From Desmodesmus armatus (Eukaryota > Chlorophyta > Chlorophyceae > Sphaeropleales > Scenedesmaceae): a stretch of 64,000 bases of DNA. Below, piece by piece: positions 1 to 16,041 of this stretch. The stretch spans positions 248,001-312,000 of the forward strand of contig VIIQ02000085.1 in the NCBI GenBank assembly GCA_007449985.2, written 5' to 3'. Position numbers and translations under genes: made by a program. The notes under the pieces are model-generated. The model saw nothing but the letters and a program-made list of their open reading frames with translations, was not told where the DNA came from and did not search any database. Position 1 is the first letter of the stretch. Every line of letters begins with the position of its first letter.

Positions 1-200
1 CTTCCAGCTAAATGACGTCCATGTCGGCTTCTCTGCCAGTCACCCTTTATGGCAACAGCTCAGAGCCCTAGCAGGCTTCCTGTCATAAGATCAGTGTGTT
101 GGCAACTGGCCAACAATACTTCACGTACTGTCGGACACGTGTGCCAGGTTGCTTTACGCGAACCATTTTGCCAGTGGCTCCTGCATACACAGGTGCGTAC

Positions 201-3200
201 CTGGTCAGGCGCCATGGCCAGCCCCCTGACAGCGCCCATGTCTGCCCTGAAAAGCCGTGTCACCCGCTCCTGGCCCAGGTCCCAGATAGACCAGCTGCGG
301 TCTTCACTGGAGGCCATCAGGTGGGCATCGTCACCCAGCACCTGCAGTCACGAGCATATGATGTATCCGGCAGATTTGGACCACCACCGCGGTGGCTTAC
401 TGGCGGCTTGCCATACCGTACAGTGTTGTGCAGCCTGGACTAGCTGGCCCAGCTACTCGTCTGCGCTGTCGACCACTATCGGCCTGCCAGCAAAGAGCAC
501 GTGATGCAAACTGCTGAATTGTCCAATATTGGTGCAGGCAGGCAATCAGTTCTGGCAAGAAGGCTTGTTGCTGCCCGTCCCTACTAGCACAACCCTGGAA
601 GCCGGTCTTATCAGCCACCTCCTGGGCCAGTGTCCCAACTTCTGCAGCAAGCCCGGCAATGGGGCCCACTGGCAATGTGTGCAAGCCTTGCAGGCTGCCC
701 ACCTTGAGGTCCGTGATGGCCAGACTGTGGTGCTTGAGGTGCACCACCATCTCCCTGCTGGCCAGGTCCCACACACGCAGCTCGCCACCAGCACCGCCAG
801 AAGCAATGAAGTCGCCCCTGCATGCATGGCCATGCCACAGGTGTAGTGGTTCCTGATTATGGAACTGCATGTCCACTGTCGTTGACAGCAACCGCCCTGC
901 TGCACCTAGCATAAGACCAAGCTACTCAGCATGCAGGGCATGCATCCCTTGCAGACCCCTGCAGGCAAAGACCTTGCACCTAGGAGTGCAGGAGATGGTG
1001 CGAGAGCAGCAGGAAACGGTATATCTAGTAAGGACCACCTCTCCAATTACAATGCAGATGCACCCCGAGATGGGGTAGATTGCAAAAGTATGTGTGGCAC
1101 CGCACCTGTTGCTCAGCTGCAGAGCCGTGACGCCGGTCGCATGCGTGCGGACATGGGCGTTGGGGATGGTGAACAGCGCCGCACTGCGCTGCTGGTGAGG
1201 CCCTGTGGGTAGCCTGCTGTGGCACTGAATGAAGCCGTCTGACCAGCCGGACAGCAGCACCTCGGGGGATGCTGCAACGCTCAGTGCTGACACGCCGTTT
1301 GGCAACGCCACCCGGCACTCTAGCCCCAGCATCTGCACATCAAGCGCACACATGTTCGCAGGCATCGTCATGCTTGCCACGGCCAACAGCCGATGTGTGC
1401 CTGGCAACCCATTGGGCACCTCACACGCCCTTGGATTGTTGGCTAGTGCTGAGGTTGGGAGTCTGTCCCTAATTGCTGTACTGAACTGCACTGCACGTGC
1501 TGCTGTCTTCATGCATGACATCGGGGCATGTGAATCTTACCTGAGCATCCCATACACACACAGAGCCGTCATCACTTGCTGTGACGATGCTGCCAGGTGC
1601 TTTGAGGTCCCAGGACAGGTCTGTGAGGCGCCCCTGCTGGCTCTGCATCAGAGGCTGCACAGACGTCCGGGCTCCTAGCTGCACACTGCAGGACACAAGG
1701 CGACATGACAAAGCGAACATTGGGAAGCCAGATGCCCAATCAAAGCCTCACTCACCCCCTTGCTCCCTTAGTCATCAGTAGTGTGGAGGGATCACTCCTG
1801 CATGCATATACAGCACCCCCCTTCCGCACCCCAAGTGGTCAAAAAAATTTTTTGTGGTCAAATCGGCATAGGTAGCAACTGCCAGTCTGCTGGGCCAGCA
1901 GCATGCTGGGCCGGGGTCACACGGGAGTTAATTAGTCCCACAACAACCATTGCTGACACACCTGAAAATGTCACTGTGCTGCGTGCCGACCATCAAGCTG
2001 GCCATGCCTGCTGTGAAGTACATGCTGCTGATGGGACCAGGCACCTGCGCGACTGCGGCCGTGACACACCCAGGAGTGCTTCCTGCTGCCACCTTGAAGT
2101 CAAAGACACACACCGACCCATCCAGGGCTCCTGCCAGCACGCCTGCATGGTCTGGTGACAGGCAGAGGTGCCCGATGCCGCTCCCAGATATGGTGTGCAT
2201 CATCTGCAACGGAGCACGCATTGGCCAGCACAACCTGAAGCCTTGATCTGGCTGTGCCAGCACCTAGGTAAATGTGTTTTTAAGCAGTGCTTTGGCGCAA
2301 TGACCCTGCTGTCCTGGACAACATGTAACATGATGATGTGCCAGCAGCCCAAAAGTGCTGCACCGTGTTGCACTTGACCAGGGTGCATCCGAAAGTGCCT
2401 TCTGTGTCATTGCGGTACCCCACTGCCCCCGTACTGCACAGCAATTGACCAATCACATACACAGCCATCAAACTGCTGCTAGTACAGGGACTCAGTCTGC
2501 CACCTGCAGGCTGCCATCTGCCACAACAGCCCCCAGCCTGTATTGATACAGCAGACATGCAGCCATCCCACCTGCACTGCCTTGCGTGCCACATTGATGG
2601 TCAGCACGTCACCGCTAGCTGTGCCAGCAAACAGCCACGCGCCGTCGGCACTGAAGCACAGGCAGTTGATGGTGCGCCGCACACTGCCTGTGGTCACCTT
2701 GTCGCAGTGGATCTGCACACGGCAATGCCACCAGCACACAGCTACCCCTTTCAGACAGTCAGCGCTGGCACACCTGCGCTCCCAGCCAGCAGGACACTGG
2801 CCTCTGTTGCTGATGCTACCCTCTCGGAGCATGAACAGTCAGATGTGCGCTGGCTAGATCACTACGATGTGTCCACCCCCATGGGGCAACATAATTGCAC
2901 ATGTCTACAGAGCCTGCGGTTGCAGCAGGCTGCATGGTTGGCCCTCTCAATATGACGGGCAGCTGTGTGGTCCTCCATCGCTCACCAATGCGCTGTATGG
3001 GTTGACACCCCACAAGTACACATCCATGTCTGCTGCCGTTGCAAACGTGTAGCTGGGCCCCGTTGTTGCTGGACACCAGGCAATCGCTCGCGTGCGCTGC
3101 AGCAAGAAGTGCATTCACACAAGCAGGCAGCCTCCCTTGAACAATGGTTGCTTCAAGGCCAGCATGCACATGCCAGCACACCTGCTACATCATGTTGACA

Positions 3201-4347
3201 CACATGCGGCACAAGCAGCTGCCAGCCGCTGGCAGGCATTGTATGCCAGACCCAGTGCATGACATTTCCATATGTCTCAGCTGCACCAGCGCAAGCCTGC
3301 CAAAAACTGGTTGCTGATACCATGTAACATGCGTCTTGCCTGTCAGCCTGCTGTCTGCTCTCTGTCTGTCTGCTGTCTGTCATGTGTGCCCACCTTGGGG
3401 TCTGTCAGCCGGGTGTTAGTGACAATCTTGCCTGTGCTAGTGTCCAGGATGAACACACGCCGCTCCCTGCAGGCAGGTTACACACGCTGGCAGTCAAGGT
3501 TTGCCTGTCTGAAACTGCCAGCACACCAAGCAGCTGCAGGACTGTCTTCATGCATGGCACCTAGGTGCCGTTGCGCGCAGTGTGTCACAGCAGGTACTCA
3601 GTGTGCAGGGTGTTGCTGCTGTGCACAGTGAGCTCAGGCGCTGGGTTGCTCAGACACTGTCGACAACTGGCGTTTTGCAGAAGCTGGATGTGAACAAACA
3701 GGCTTGACAGTTGCTGCTGCTGTAGCCTGGGCACACTCACATTTCATTGCCAATGGTGGCCAGCAGTCTGCTGTCCTGAGAGAAGGCCACTGCAACGACC
3801 TCAAAGTCGTGCTCTTGGAAGCGAAATTGCTGTGTGAGTGCTTGCGTGTTCCAGATGATGACGTCTGAGTTCTTGCCCTTCTGTCCTGTCGCCAGCATGG
3901 CGCCGTTTGGGCTCATGGCAAAGGCAGTGACCTCATCATCATGGCCCCTCAGCTGCAGCTGCTTGAGTGGGTTGCTCTGCAGGGCCAGCACCGTGTGGTG
4001 TGAGTGGTTTGACAGCAGGCAGGCCCGCTTTGCAACACAAGGCACACCCCCTGAGTGTGCAGTGCTTGCATGCGGCTGATGCCAGACTGTGTTGAGCACT
4101 CACCTCGAACATCGTCACAACACTGCTGCCAACAACGTAGAACAGCTGCCCCGGCACCTCGGGGTGTGCTGCAAGGCTGCCTGTGATCCTGCCACTGCAC
4201 ATGGAGACAAAAACTGGCTTCTTCATGCATGCGCATGACTGATTGTGCTGGGCATACTGGTTGTGCTGGACACAGCAGCTGTTGACTGCAGGAAGCCAGC
4301 ACGCACTTGTAGCCCTTGATGTGCCTGATCTGCATAGCCAGCGCCAT
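201..4347 (-). CDS. CFAP52: CFAP52 (WDR16)-like WD40 axonemal protein, C-terminus off the window
   Basis: Cilia- and flagella-associated WD40 protein; family members sit inside doublet microtubules of the axoneme. Predicted exons in coding order: 4307-4347, 4104-4194, 3741-3976, 3394-3466, 2986-3068, 2572-2712, 1962-2203, 1541-1685, 1106-1400, 703-817, 201-341. The start ATG (4347) precedes MQIRHIKGYNG, which aligns with the family opening around IGFNG. WD blades are clear: RGHDDEVTAFAMSPNG, SDVIIWN, YLWGVNP, SDDGSVCVWD, GGELRVWDL, EDRSWSIWDL. Phases agree at most junctions. Two joins (3394 to 3068 and 1541 to 1400) are off by one base, so a small exon or a lost base is possible there. The last blades lie left of base 1. 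It is divergent from PUS7. Family assignment is fairly sure; exact exon ends are less so. Confidence 0.8.
1410..1490 (+). repeat. Interspersed repeat R1, copy 1
   Basis: About 80 bp within a CFAP52 intron. It shares GGCTAGTGCYGAGGTTGGGA, then a CTGTCCC stretch and TTGCTGTACTG, with copies at 37630-37715 and, inverted, at 28130-28200. The centre can form a short GGGAC/GTCCC stem. There is no coding capacity. Confidence 0.6.
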
Positions 4348-4818
4348 CTTGGTGGATGCTTGAAGTATGGTTGAGCTCACAACATCCAATTGGGAAGTCG
4401 ACTGCTGCTCTGTCTTGTGCCTGGACCAACCCTGGCTTGCTGTGCTGGTGTATTGGTGTGCTGGGCAAGCCTGATTGTGCAGCGTTCTATGGACACACGC
4501 AAGACAGTCAGTACGTACCGAAATAGTAGGTATTCGATCTTGCTGCTGGCTTTATGTGACAGACAGTATGTACAGTCAAACTGTTTACTCATCAGTTTAG
4601 TCACGTGTGGGCGCTACCAGTTTGCACCATGGCACTGCCAGGTGAGCTTGTGGAGACACTTGTAATTGTTAAAACACTGTTTGGGAAGCTGCCGGTGTGG
4701 CAACAACCTCATCGAATAGATCAGTGTGGGCCAGCAACAGTCTCGACGTAGAAAGTAATTGCAGTGTATCACAAGTAGCAGTCACGTTGCTTGATCCTAT
4801 CTGTGAACGGCACACAGG
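4348..4818. promoter_or_regulatory. Divergent intergenic region, CFAP52 / PUS7
   Basis: About 470 bp between the two start codons, presumably holding both promoters and 5' leaders. No clear TATA box or RNA gene was seen. Confidence 0.45.
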
Positions 4819-7800
4819 ATGGAGGAGGTCCAGGTTGGCATATCAGAATACACAACTGCCACAACCGGTTTCAGCGGCACCCTCAAGCACAGATATGAGG
4901 ACTTCCAGGTCTTCGAGGTGGACCTTGCTGGCAGGACAGCTCACCTGACCAGCCTGAGCCCGCCACAGGTACGTGTGCAGCTCCAACCCAACAGTGCTGC
5001 TGCTGGGCCGGCGGCACCAGTAACTGCTACTGCTGCTGCTGCCTTTGCAACCTGTACATCACGGCCTGTAAACTTGAGCAAGCTTCACACAGACTGAACT
5101 CTTTGCATGCCACTGCTGCACTGCAGCCTGACGAGCCAGTACCCAATGCTCAGCTCACGGAAGCCTCAATGGCAGAGATCACAGAAGCATTCAAGGACAA
5201 GGCAGGCCCAGCCAACGCAGAGCGGCTAGCAGCGCTGCTCAGCAGCATACACCACCTCCAATGCAAGCAGCAGCAGACACTTGATGGGTCAAGCCCCTCA
5301 CCAGCAGCAGCAGCAGGGGCAGGGGGTGGCGGGAGCGCCAGCAATGCTGAGGAGCCGGAAGCAGAGCTGCCGGTTGCTTATCTGCTGCCCATCAAGGATA
5401 AGGACATGCGAAAGGTGTGCAGGCTGCTGTCGCAGCACAACAGAAGTTCATTTCCAGCAACTGCCAGTTGTGCAGTGACCAAGCATATCCACGACATCAT
5501 ATGGTGACAACCCTCCCTGCAGGCTCTGCAATATGCCATGATGGACAACGGGCTCTCCAACAGAGCCTGGGTTCACCTCCCAGCAACATGCAGGGGTGAT
5601 GCGTGTCTCCAAGCTAGCCAGCGTACAGAGCAGTGTTTGTGTGAAGGCAAGCACCCATCAGCTGCGCGCATCACCAAGCCTCTTACGCATTATGTTTTAC
5701 CTCCTCCCTACACCGGGCACCTCTCCTGCAGGCTGTGCATACATTCCTCAAGACTGACCCCCGCCTGCCTCCCTTGGAGACCGACACAGTGTCAGCATCC
5801 TCAGGCCCTGAAGCAGCGGCAGCAGCAGCTGCAGCCTTGGCAGCCCTGCAGCAGCAGCCAGAGTCCGAGGCCACGCAAGGGCACCCTGCTGGCGCCTCTG
5901 ATGCAGAGGTTGCACAGCAGCAGCAGAAGGACGCAGAGGCACTGAACATCATCCGAGTGTGCTATGCTGCAGATGTGCCAGGGCTGAAGCGCAAGCGGGG
6001 CGCTGCGGCACAGAACCAACAGCACAAGGTGGGTGCAATAGGCTGTGGGCCATCATGACCTGCCAGATAGTGTGTAAGACATTTGGACTCGTAGGGAGGA
6101 CGAGGCCAAGGAGCGTCATACATCTCATGCAACCAAAGCATGGGTGTGTGCCTGTATCCTAGAAGATAGGAAGGCTGCGTGTCAGTAACATTTCAAGAAA
6201 AAATAACACAAAAAATAACATTTCAACAGAGGTGCTGCCAAGGCAGGCTATCCAGCTGCAGAGCGTGTGTTTGCTTGTGCCAGCCTCAGTGGTTTTCACT
6301 GTGAATTCCAGCATCACCAAGTAGCTGCTAGGTTGTCGGCTGACACTGCTATCATGTGTTGTTTGCATCATCACTTCTGTTGCTGCAGGCACACCGCAAG
6401 GACAGGAAGCAACGTGAGCACCACCATGTCTGCATATGCTGCATGGCATACAGCCCTAGCAGTGCAAGGCCTGTTGGACATGGCATGTACAATGCAGTGT
6501 TCAGGCATGTCCTGAACCACGCCATGGCACGGTGCCACTAACAGTACAGAAACACACGACTGTAGCTGATTGCATAACCTTGACTTTGCTGCAGCAGCTA
6601 GTCCCACACAAGTCATGCATGTCTAGCTGCAGCAACGCCAGCTTGTCCACTGAAACTTGCTTGGGTCATCATTGGCCTGATCTGAGAGCACATCATTCAT
6701 GCTTTGTTTGTGGGAGTGCATCCAGCCAATGCATCAACCATCCAGGGATGTAACATTCCAAAGTTGGGTATAAGTGCGTGGGAACGCACAGTCAATTCAA
6801 TCACACACACGCACATTCAATCAAGAAAAAATAAAAAGTGTGTGTTGTGTTGTGTTGTGCTGGGCTGCGTGGCCCTGTGCAGGCAACTGGCAGACCTCGC
6901 AGTGGCTGGGGGGTGACAACAAGTACACACGCTTTGTACTGCTCAAGGAGAACATGGACACACAGGTGAGCAGGCAGTACAGGACAGTACTGCTTACTGT
7001 ACAGGGTGCAGTACTGAGTGCAGGACAGTACAGTACTGGATATAGTACAGTACAGTACTGGGAACATCACGATGGAGTCAAGTGGGACAAGACCCTGGAA
7101 GGAAGGACCCCCCCAGCATATGATATCAAGAGTGTTGGCATGCGGTCTAGAACCTTCGTCCCTGCAATGTCCGCCCCCCTCCAATCATGCAGGCTGCCTT
7201 GGGTGTGGTGGGCCGCATGCTGCACCTGCACAGCCATGCCTTTGGCTTCGCCGGCACCAAGGACAGGCGTGGCATCACCACACAGTACATCACTCTTTTC
7301 AAGGTGGAGCCGCAGCGGCTGGCAGCACTGAATCCCAGGTGAGGGAGTAAGGAATGCTGATGCCGCTATAGGGTTGCGCGTTGCTGCTGCTTACATAGAG
7401 GCAAGTTGCAGTCGCTACTTGTCATCTTTGTATGCTTCGACCGGTGTGTCCACTCCCTGGGGGTGGGCGACCTAGAGGTTCAAATGCTCCATGAAGTCCA
7501 CCTCAACCAGTACCGTACGCTCAGTACGCATGTGCATGGTAGACAACTTTGTCACAATTCACAGGGTCTGTATCACAAACACTAAAGGTTTATTGTCAGA
7601 TACGAAACACCGAGCTTGCCAACCATCACTGTGCCTCGGAACTGCTTGCAGGCTGCGTGGCATCAAGCTGGGCAACTTTGAATTCTGCAGCAGTCCGCTG
7701 CAGCTTGGCTCACTGCGGGGCAATGCCTTCAGGATCCTCATGAGGGACGTGGACACACACGATGAGCACCACGTAGGTATTGCCCTGGCAGCGCAGGAGC

Positions 7801-10800
7801 TGAGTCAGCTTATCAGCCGCCACCGAGGAGGGAGATATGTTTCAGGGGTTGCATTGCAACCTATATACACACAGATCAGGGCGGATGTTGGTGCCACACG
7901 GCAGACTAGACACCGGATTATGCTATGCTACAATGGTGTGGCATGTGCACAAGCACCATGTCAGCTAGTGGTTGAAGTTTCCAGGCCTCTCCTTTGTGCA
8001 AGCAGGTAAACAGAGTCTGCAGCAGCTCACCTTGCATGCGGCAGTTACCAGTCAGTACTTGCAAAGGCGTGCCCGGCCCTGTATCGCTTGCAAAGGCGTG
8101 CCTTTCAGCGTGTGTGCTTTGCTCCTGCGCTGCTGTGCAGATTGCCTCTGCTGTCACAGAGCTGCGTGAGAGGGGCTTCATAAACTACTTTGGCCTGCAG
8201 CGCTTTGGAACCGGCAACGTACCCACACACAGGTGCGCAGGCTGAACCCCTGTCAGCACGCTCAGTGCAGACACACGTTGTGCCCCTCAATGGTTAGGGT
8301 GATGCAGGCTGATACTGGGCTGGTGACATCGTGTGTACTCAACTGCGAGGGGTCTGATAGAGTCCACATGTGTGGATGATGGTTGCGTTTGTAGTGGGCG
8401 GCTCAACAGGTTACGCGATGGCAGCCATCACAAATGCTCGCGCGCGCAAGGCAACTGCGCTTGCAGTCCTGGCCTGCAGGAGCCCTTGCAGGCTGTCTCA
8501 TCGGCTGTCTGGGTGTTCCCTTGTCGTGTATGGGTGTTCCAGTGTCGACTGTCTGGGTGTTCCCTTTTCGACTGTCTGGCTGTTCCCCTGTCGGCTGTCT
8601 GGGTGTTCCCTCTTGTCCGGATGTCTGGGTGTTCCCTTGTCGTGTCCTTGCACACATGTTGCTGTGTCAGCACATGACCTGCGACCAGCCGTCGCATAGT
8701 CAATTACCGTCCTGAGTCTGGTGGTTACCAAAGGGTTGTGCCGAGCCTGTTATGCATGGCGCGTACTGGCAGGGGCATGTTTATCATAATGTGCAGGGCA
8801 ATGTGTGCTGCTGCTGGACATGCGCACTGCACCGGTCGTAGGTTTGCAAACGCTGTGTCGCTGAGTGCTGTTGCTGCTGTGCTGCTGGCTGCTGTCGCGC
8901 AGGGTTGGTGCTGCGCTGCTGCGTGGTGAGTGGCGGGCTGCAGTGGAGCTGATCCTGCAGGGTGCACCACATGAGAAGGATGATGTCAAGGCAGCACGGG
9001 ACAAGTTCACCAAGGAAGGTGACATCAAGGTGAGCAGTGGGTTCACTTATTAAAAATAATAATAGTATATTACACAAACACTTTATATAATATAAAATAG
9101 TTGTATACACTTATCACACCGACTGCCAGGCAGCACAGGACAAGTTCACCAAGGAAGGTGACATCAAGGTGAGGTGTAGGATGTCTCACTGACTTCTCAC
9201 TTACAGCCAGGCAATGCCTGTCAGCTGCATTCATTGTGCAGCAGTTCGAAAGTACAGAGGCGTGCTGGCTCATTGGCGGGAAGGCCAGCTGCTACGCAGC
9301 TATCAGCCAATGTGCTGTTTCATTGTAGCGGCATGGGGAGGCATGCTCTTTGCATGCACAGCTTGCAGGAGCAAGCCAACCAACTCGTCTCTCGGGTTCT
9401 GGTTTGAGGGCTGGCGATGATCAGCACAAGAGGGCATACGAGTATGGGACACCCCATGTGGGTTTGCACAATGCCGACTTAGGCAAGCAGCCCCTGCATG
9501 CAGGCGTATTGCCATACACAAACCCCCCATTAGCAGACGTGCAATGATTGATGTATGGCAAGGGTGCATTATAATAAATGACTGGTGCGTCTCCTCCCTG
9601 CATGCAGGGTGCTTTGGATGGTATGCCTACCTGGATGGTTGCTGAGCGTGCGATCCTGCAGACCCTGCTCAAGCAGGGTGCCAGCAGCTACACCTCCGCC
9701 CTGCAGGCAGTCCCCCGCACCCTGCGCAGCATGTACATGCACGCCTGGCAGTCCTACTGCTGGAACACAGCCGCCAGCGAACGCATCCGGCGCCACGGGG
9801 CCGATAAGGTCGTTGCAGGAGACCTTGTGCTGCCTCCTCCTCCTCCTTCTTCTTCTTCTGCTGCTGCTGCTGGGGGTACATCAGTTGAGGCAGAAGCGGC
9901 CCTCGCTCTCTCAGAAGGGGGCGAGACTTCCTACAGCATTACAGCAGGGGGTGAAGACGCTACAGGGTCAGCAGCAGCAGGGATGGAGGGCGAGGTAGAG
10001 GCGTCTTCTGCTGCTGCGCGACTCGCTGCCGTGCATGTCGTGACAGCAGAAGAGGCGCAGCAGGGGAAGTTCAGCATCACAGATGTGGTGCTGCCGCTGC
10101 CGGGGGGGCAGGTGCAGTACCCGCAGCACGCTGCTGGTTGGGAGCTGTACTGCAGGCTGGCAGCAGCTGATGGCATCATGCTGCCTGGCATGACAGATGC
10201 AGAGTATGCTGCTGCCGCCATTGCTGCCAGTGCGGCCGCCACTGCTGCCACTGCAGCCGCCGCTGCTGAAGAGACAGCCGCTGCAGGTAGTGGCGGGGAC
10301 AGTGGCGAGGCTGCAGCAGCAGCAGGGGCGGCAGAGGGCACAGCAGCAGTGGGTGCAGCTGTCGCAAAGCCGCGGCAGCACAGTGTGAGGGATTTCCAGT
10401 TGGCGGGGCTGTCAGGGGACTACCGCAGGCTGCTGCACAGGCCTGCCAGCATGACGCACAAGGTGGTGCGGTACACACATGTCAACCAGCCTGACCTGTT
10501 ACCGACAGACCTCATTGAGATGCAGCAGACAGGCCAGCAGCAGCAGCAGCAGCAGAAGCGGCAGAAGTTGAGTGATGGAGCCCAGCAGCCAGAGCAGCAG
10601 AACAAGCGGCAGAAGCTTGACCTGCAGCAGCAGCAGCAGCTGGGGGAGGAGCAAAATGGTGGGCAGCAGGTGAACGGGCTGGGCGAGGTAGCTGCTGAGG
10701 CATCCTCACAGGGTGCGGCGGCGACACCCAGTGTTAGTAAGCAGTCTGGTGAGGATGCTATGGAAACAGATGCTGGTGCGAGCCAGCCTGGCAGTGACAT

Positions 10801-11122
10801 TGGCACTGCTGGGCTGCCGACAGCAGCAGCAGCAGCAGCAGGAGGCGCAGCAAGAGGCAGCACAAGATCTCCTGCAACGACCTCATCAGCACCAGCAGCA
10901 GCAGCAGCCAACAGTGGTGGACCCAGCAGTGCAAATGGGGCCAAGGGGGATGCGGGCAGCAGCGGTGTTGGTGAGCAGCAGCAGCAGCAGCAGCAGCAGC
11001 GGATTGGGGTGATTCTAGAGTTTGCGCTGCCCTCCTCGTGCTATGCCACCATGCTGATACGCGAGCTCACGAAAACCAGCACATCCAAGGCAGCACACAA
11101 GCAGCTGTCGGCCAAGCAGTGA
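4819..11122 (+). CDS. PUS7: Pseudouridine synthase PUS7 (TruD family)
   Basis: Isomerises uridine to pseudouridine in tRNA, and in eukaryotes also in mRNA. Ten exons: 4819-4968, 5127-5414, 5732-6028, 6389-6413, 6883-6965, 7193-7338, 7652-7772, 8141-8232, 8903-9029, 9608-11122; all phases agree, about 947 residues. N-terminal GFSGTLKHRYEDFQVFEVD is the family opening. FAGTKDRRGITTQ carries the catalytic Asp (about residue 305). LGNFEF, GFINYFGLQRFGTGNVPTH and MYMHAWQSYCWN are further TruD/Pus7 blocks. The last exon is swollen by Ala, Gly and Gln runs (roughly residues 530 to 910) placed between conserved blocks, with family sequence resuming around RDFQLAGLSGDYR and ending ILEFALPSSCYATMLIREL. 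A second copy of the end of exon 9 lies at 9130-9168. Confidence in function is high. Confidence 0.92.
8503..8660 (+). repeat. Intronic minisatellite in PUS7
   Basis: Six or so degenerate copies of a 20 to 25 bp unit built on GTCTGGGTGTTCCCTTGTCG, lying in the intron between PUS7 exons 8 and 9. No exon or splice site was recognised in it. Confidence 0.8.
9130..9168 (+). other. Duplicate 39-nt exon-like segment of PUS7
   Basis: A near copy of the end of exon 9 (encoding DKFTKEGDIK) preceded by a cag acceptor and followed by gtgagg. It is 39 nt, so including it would add 13 residues in frame without disturbing the downstream phase. It may be a usable alternative exon or only a by-product of a local duplication with a period near 140 bp. 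Confidence 0.6.
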
Positions 11123-12086
11123 GACAGCTGGATTCAAAGTCCTCGGCCTGCTGTAGCAGGTTGTGGTGGTGTTAGGGGGTTGCCCCTGCTTTTGTTGTAG
11201 GGTGTGGCACGTGGCCCTTAGGTAGGCTGTTGTTGGGCCTGGTTCAGTCATGGTTGCTGTCCAGATACCCCTGAGCCTCTGCCAGCTGGCTCATCGCACA
11301 GCTGATGTGACTCATCTTGTGTTACCGACATTTGCGTTACCGACACAGTGTAATCATCTGATGGAGTGTGGTCGGGGTAGTGTCACTCAGAGTAACACAC
11401 TCCAGTCAGCTGTCAGGACTATGCACCGCAAAGCTCACCCCACTGGTCAGCATAAGTACTTTCCAAACTGGTGCTTTGCTTCCCAGACCATCAGATGCTG
11501 TGTAATCCCCAAGAGCCAGGTGTGAGACTTGCAGCAAATCTGTATTTTGTGCGCAGGTGCCATGCTGCAGACATTCACTGCCCCACCCTGCACTCATGAC
11601 CCAGTCTGCTTTGGCTGTACACAAACAACCCTTGCAACGGCTCCCCACTGCTGCTGGCATGTTGCCTTTCAGACTGAGCCACTAACACAAGCAGCATGCA
11701 CATGTCGAAATGGCATGCAAGCAATGACGAGTGTGTAAATCTGTAAGTGTGGCGGGGGCGACATGAACACCTATATGGCTGCTGTAAAGCAAAACAACTA
11801 CAATAGAGACAGCCGGCACCCTGATCTGTGTTGATCAAGGACGTTACACATGGCCTCCCATGCCCCTCTCTTACATCGGGGCCCACCCTACAGCTGCCAG
11901 CACAAGCAGCTGTGCCAAGTGACCCCAGGCCAAGTCTGCAGCCTCTGCAGCAGCATCTGCTGCCTTGACAGCAGCAACACCTGCTGCTTCTGCAGCTGCA
12001 CTCGCTGCATCTGCAGTTCCACTTGCTGCCTCTGCAGCTGCTGTGTCTGCTGCTTCCGCAGCTGAGCTGGTTGCCAGTACAGGCGT
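11123..12086. other. Convergent 3' region, PUS7 / RPS5
   Basis: Holds the 3' ends of both genes. TGTAA, the usual green-algal polyadenylation signal, occurs on the + strand near 11349 and 11501, and its complement near 11843. A CTG/CAG-rich tract lies at 11935-12060. No gene is seen. Confidence 0.4.
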
Positions 12087-15197
<3,111 letters not shown>

Positions 15198-16041
15198 GGT
15201 TGCCCGCTGCTCTGAGCGTTTGCAGGTCGCTCAGTAAGGACAAAGAGGGCCTTCTCGTGCTCTCTGCTAGGCTTATGCGAGCGTCGCCGGGCAAAGGTCC
15301 AAAACCACAAACCACGCCTACGAAAAGAGAACAGAACGCCTCCAAATGTCTTTTGGGCATCAACCTTGTCCCTATTTTCACTTGTTTATGCTTGCTGGGC
15401 GGTGAACAACTCATCAGAGAGGCCAGGCATTGCACCAAAACATGCACAGGTCACTGAGTTCTGTCCAATCGTGAGGCATAGTACAGTTACACCCCCATAC
15501 CATAACACAACAAAAGCATCTCCCTACACGCAGCAGTGCAGGTTGCCAACAAGGTGCGCCTGGGACGGCGCAAACAACTAGAAACGGCATACCTCAAACG
15601 CTCGCAGCAGCAGCCCAGCTGCACCACACAGTCGTTGATCCAGCTGTTGAAACTGTCTGCCTTAACCCAATCTGTCGTTATGTCTGCCTATGCTTCTCCC
15701 CCTGCTTCCTTGTCACCCCACCCACCATCCCTCCATCCATGCCCCCTGCGCACACCTCCCTCATCCTGCAACCCCTGCCACCCAGCACCCGCAGCTCCTG
15801 AGGAGCTGCCTCACCCCGCACTGCTGCATGGCATCAACAACACAAACAGCCTTCTGGCACCTGGCACCACTGCCGCTGCAGTTGACACTCAGTGACTGGG
15901 GCCTGCAAACATCAAAGCAGACGCTGCCATACGGCGACAGCAAGCCTGCCAGCCCTGAGCAGCACAAGCACCATTCGCGCTCCGTTGCGCTCCTTGAACT
16001 GCAACAAGTACTGCTGCTGCGTGCCGCAATGCGCCAGCGCA
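15198..16041. other. Intergenic region, RPS5 promoter and SPEF1 3' end
   Basis: Both neighbours are on the minus strand. The part next to 15198 should hold the RPS5 promoter and leader. Open frames here are low-complexity Pro/Ser/His strings without family resemblance and are not called. A TTACA (TGTAA on the minus strand) lies near 15485. Confidence 0.4.

Noticed and set aside
7000..7062. AGTACAGTACTG cluster as a regulatory palindrome
   Set aside because: Short self-complementary repeat in a PUS7 intron; nothing beyond local slippage supports a function.
9069..9118. AT-rich stretch in a PUS7 intron as promoter or origin
   Set aside because: Simple low-complexity intron sequence with no supporting signal.
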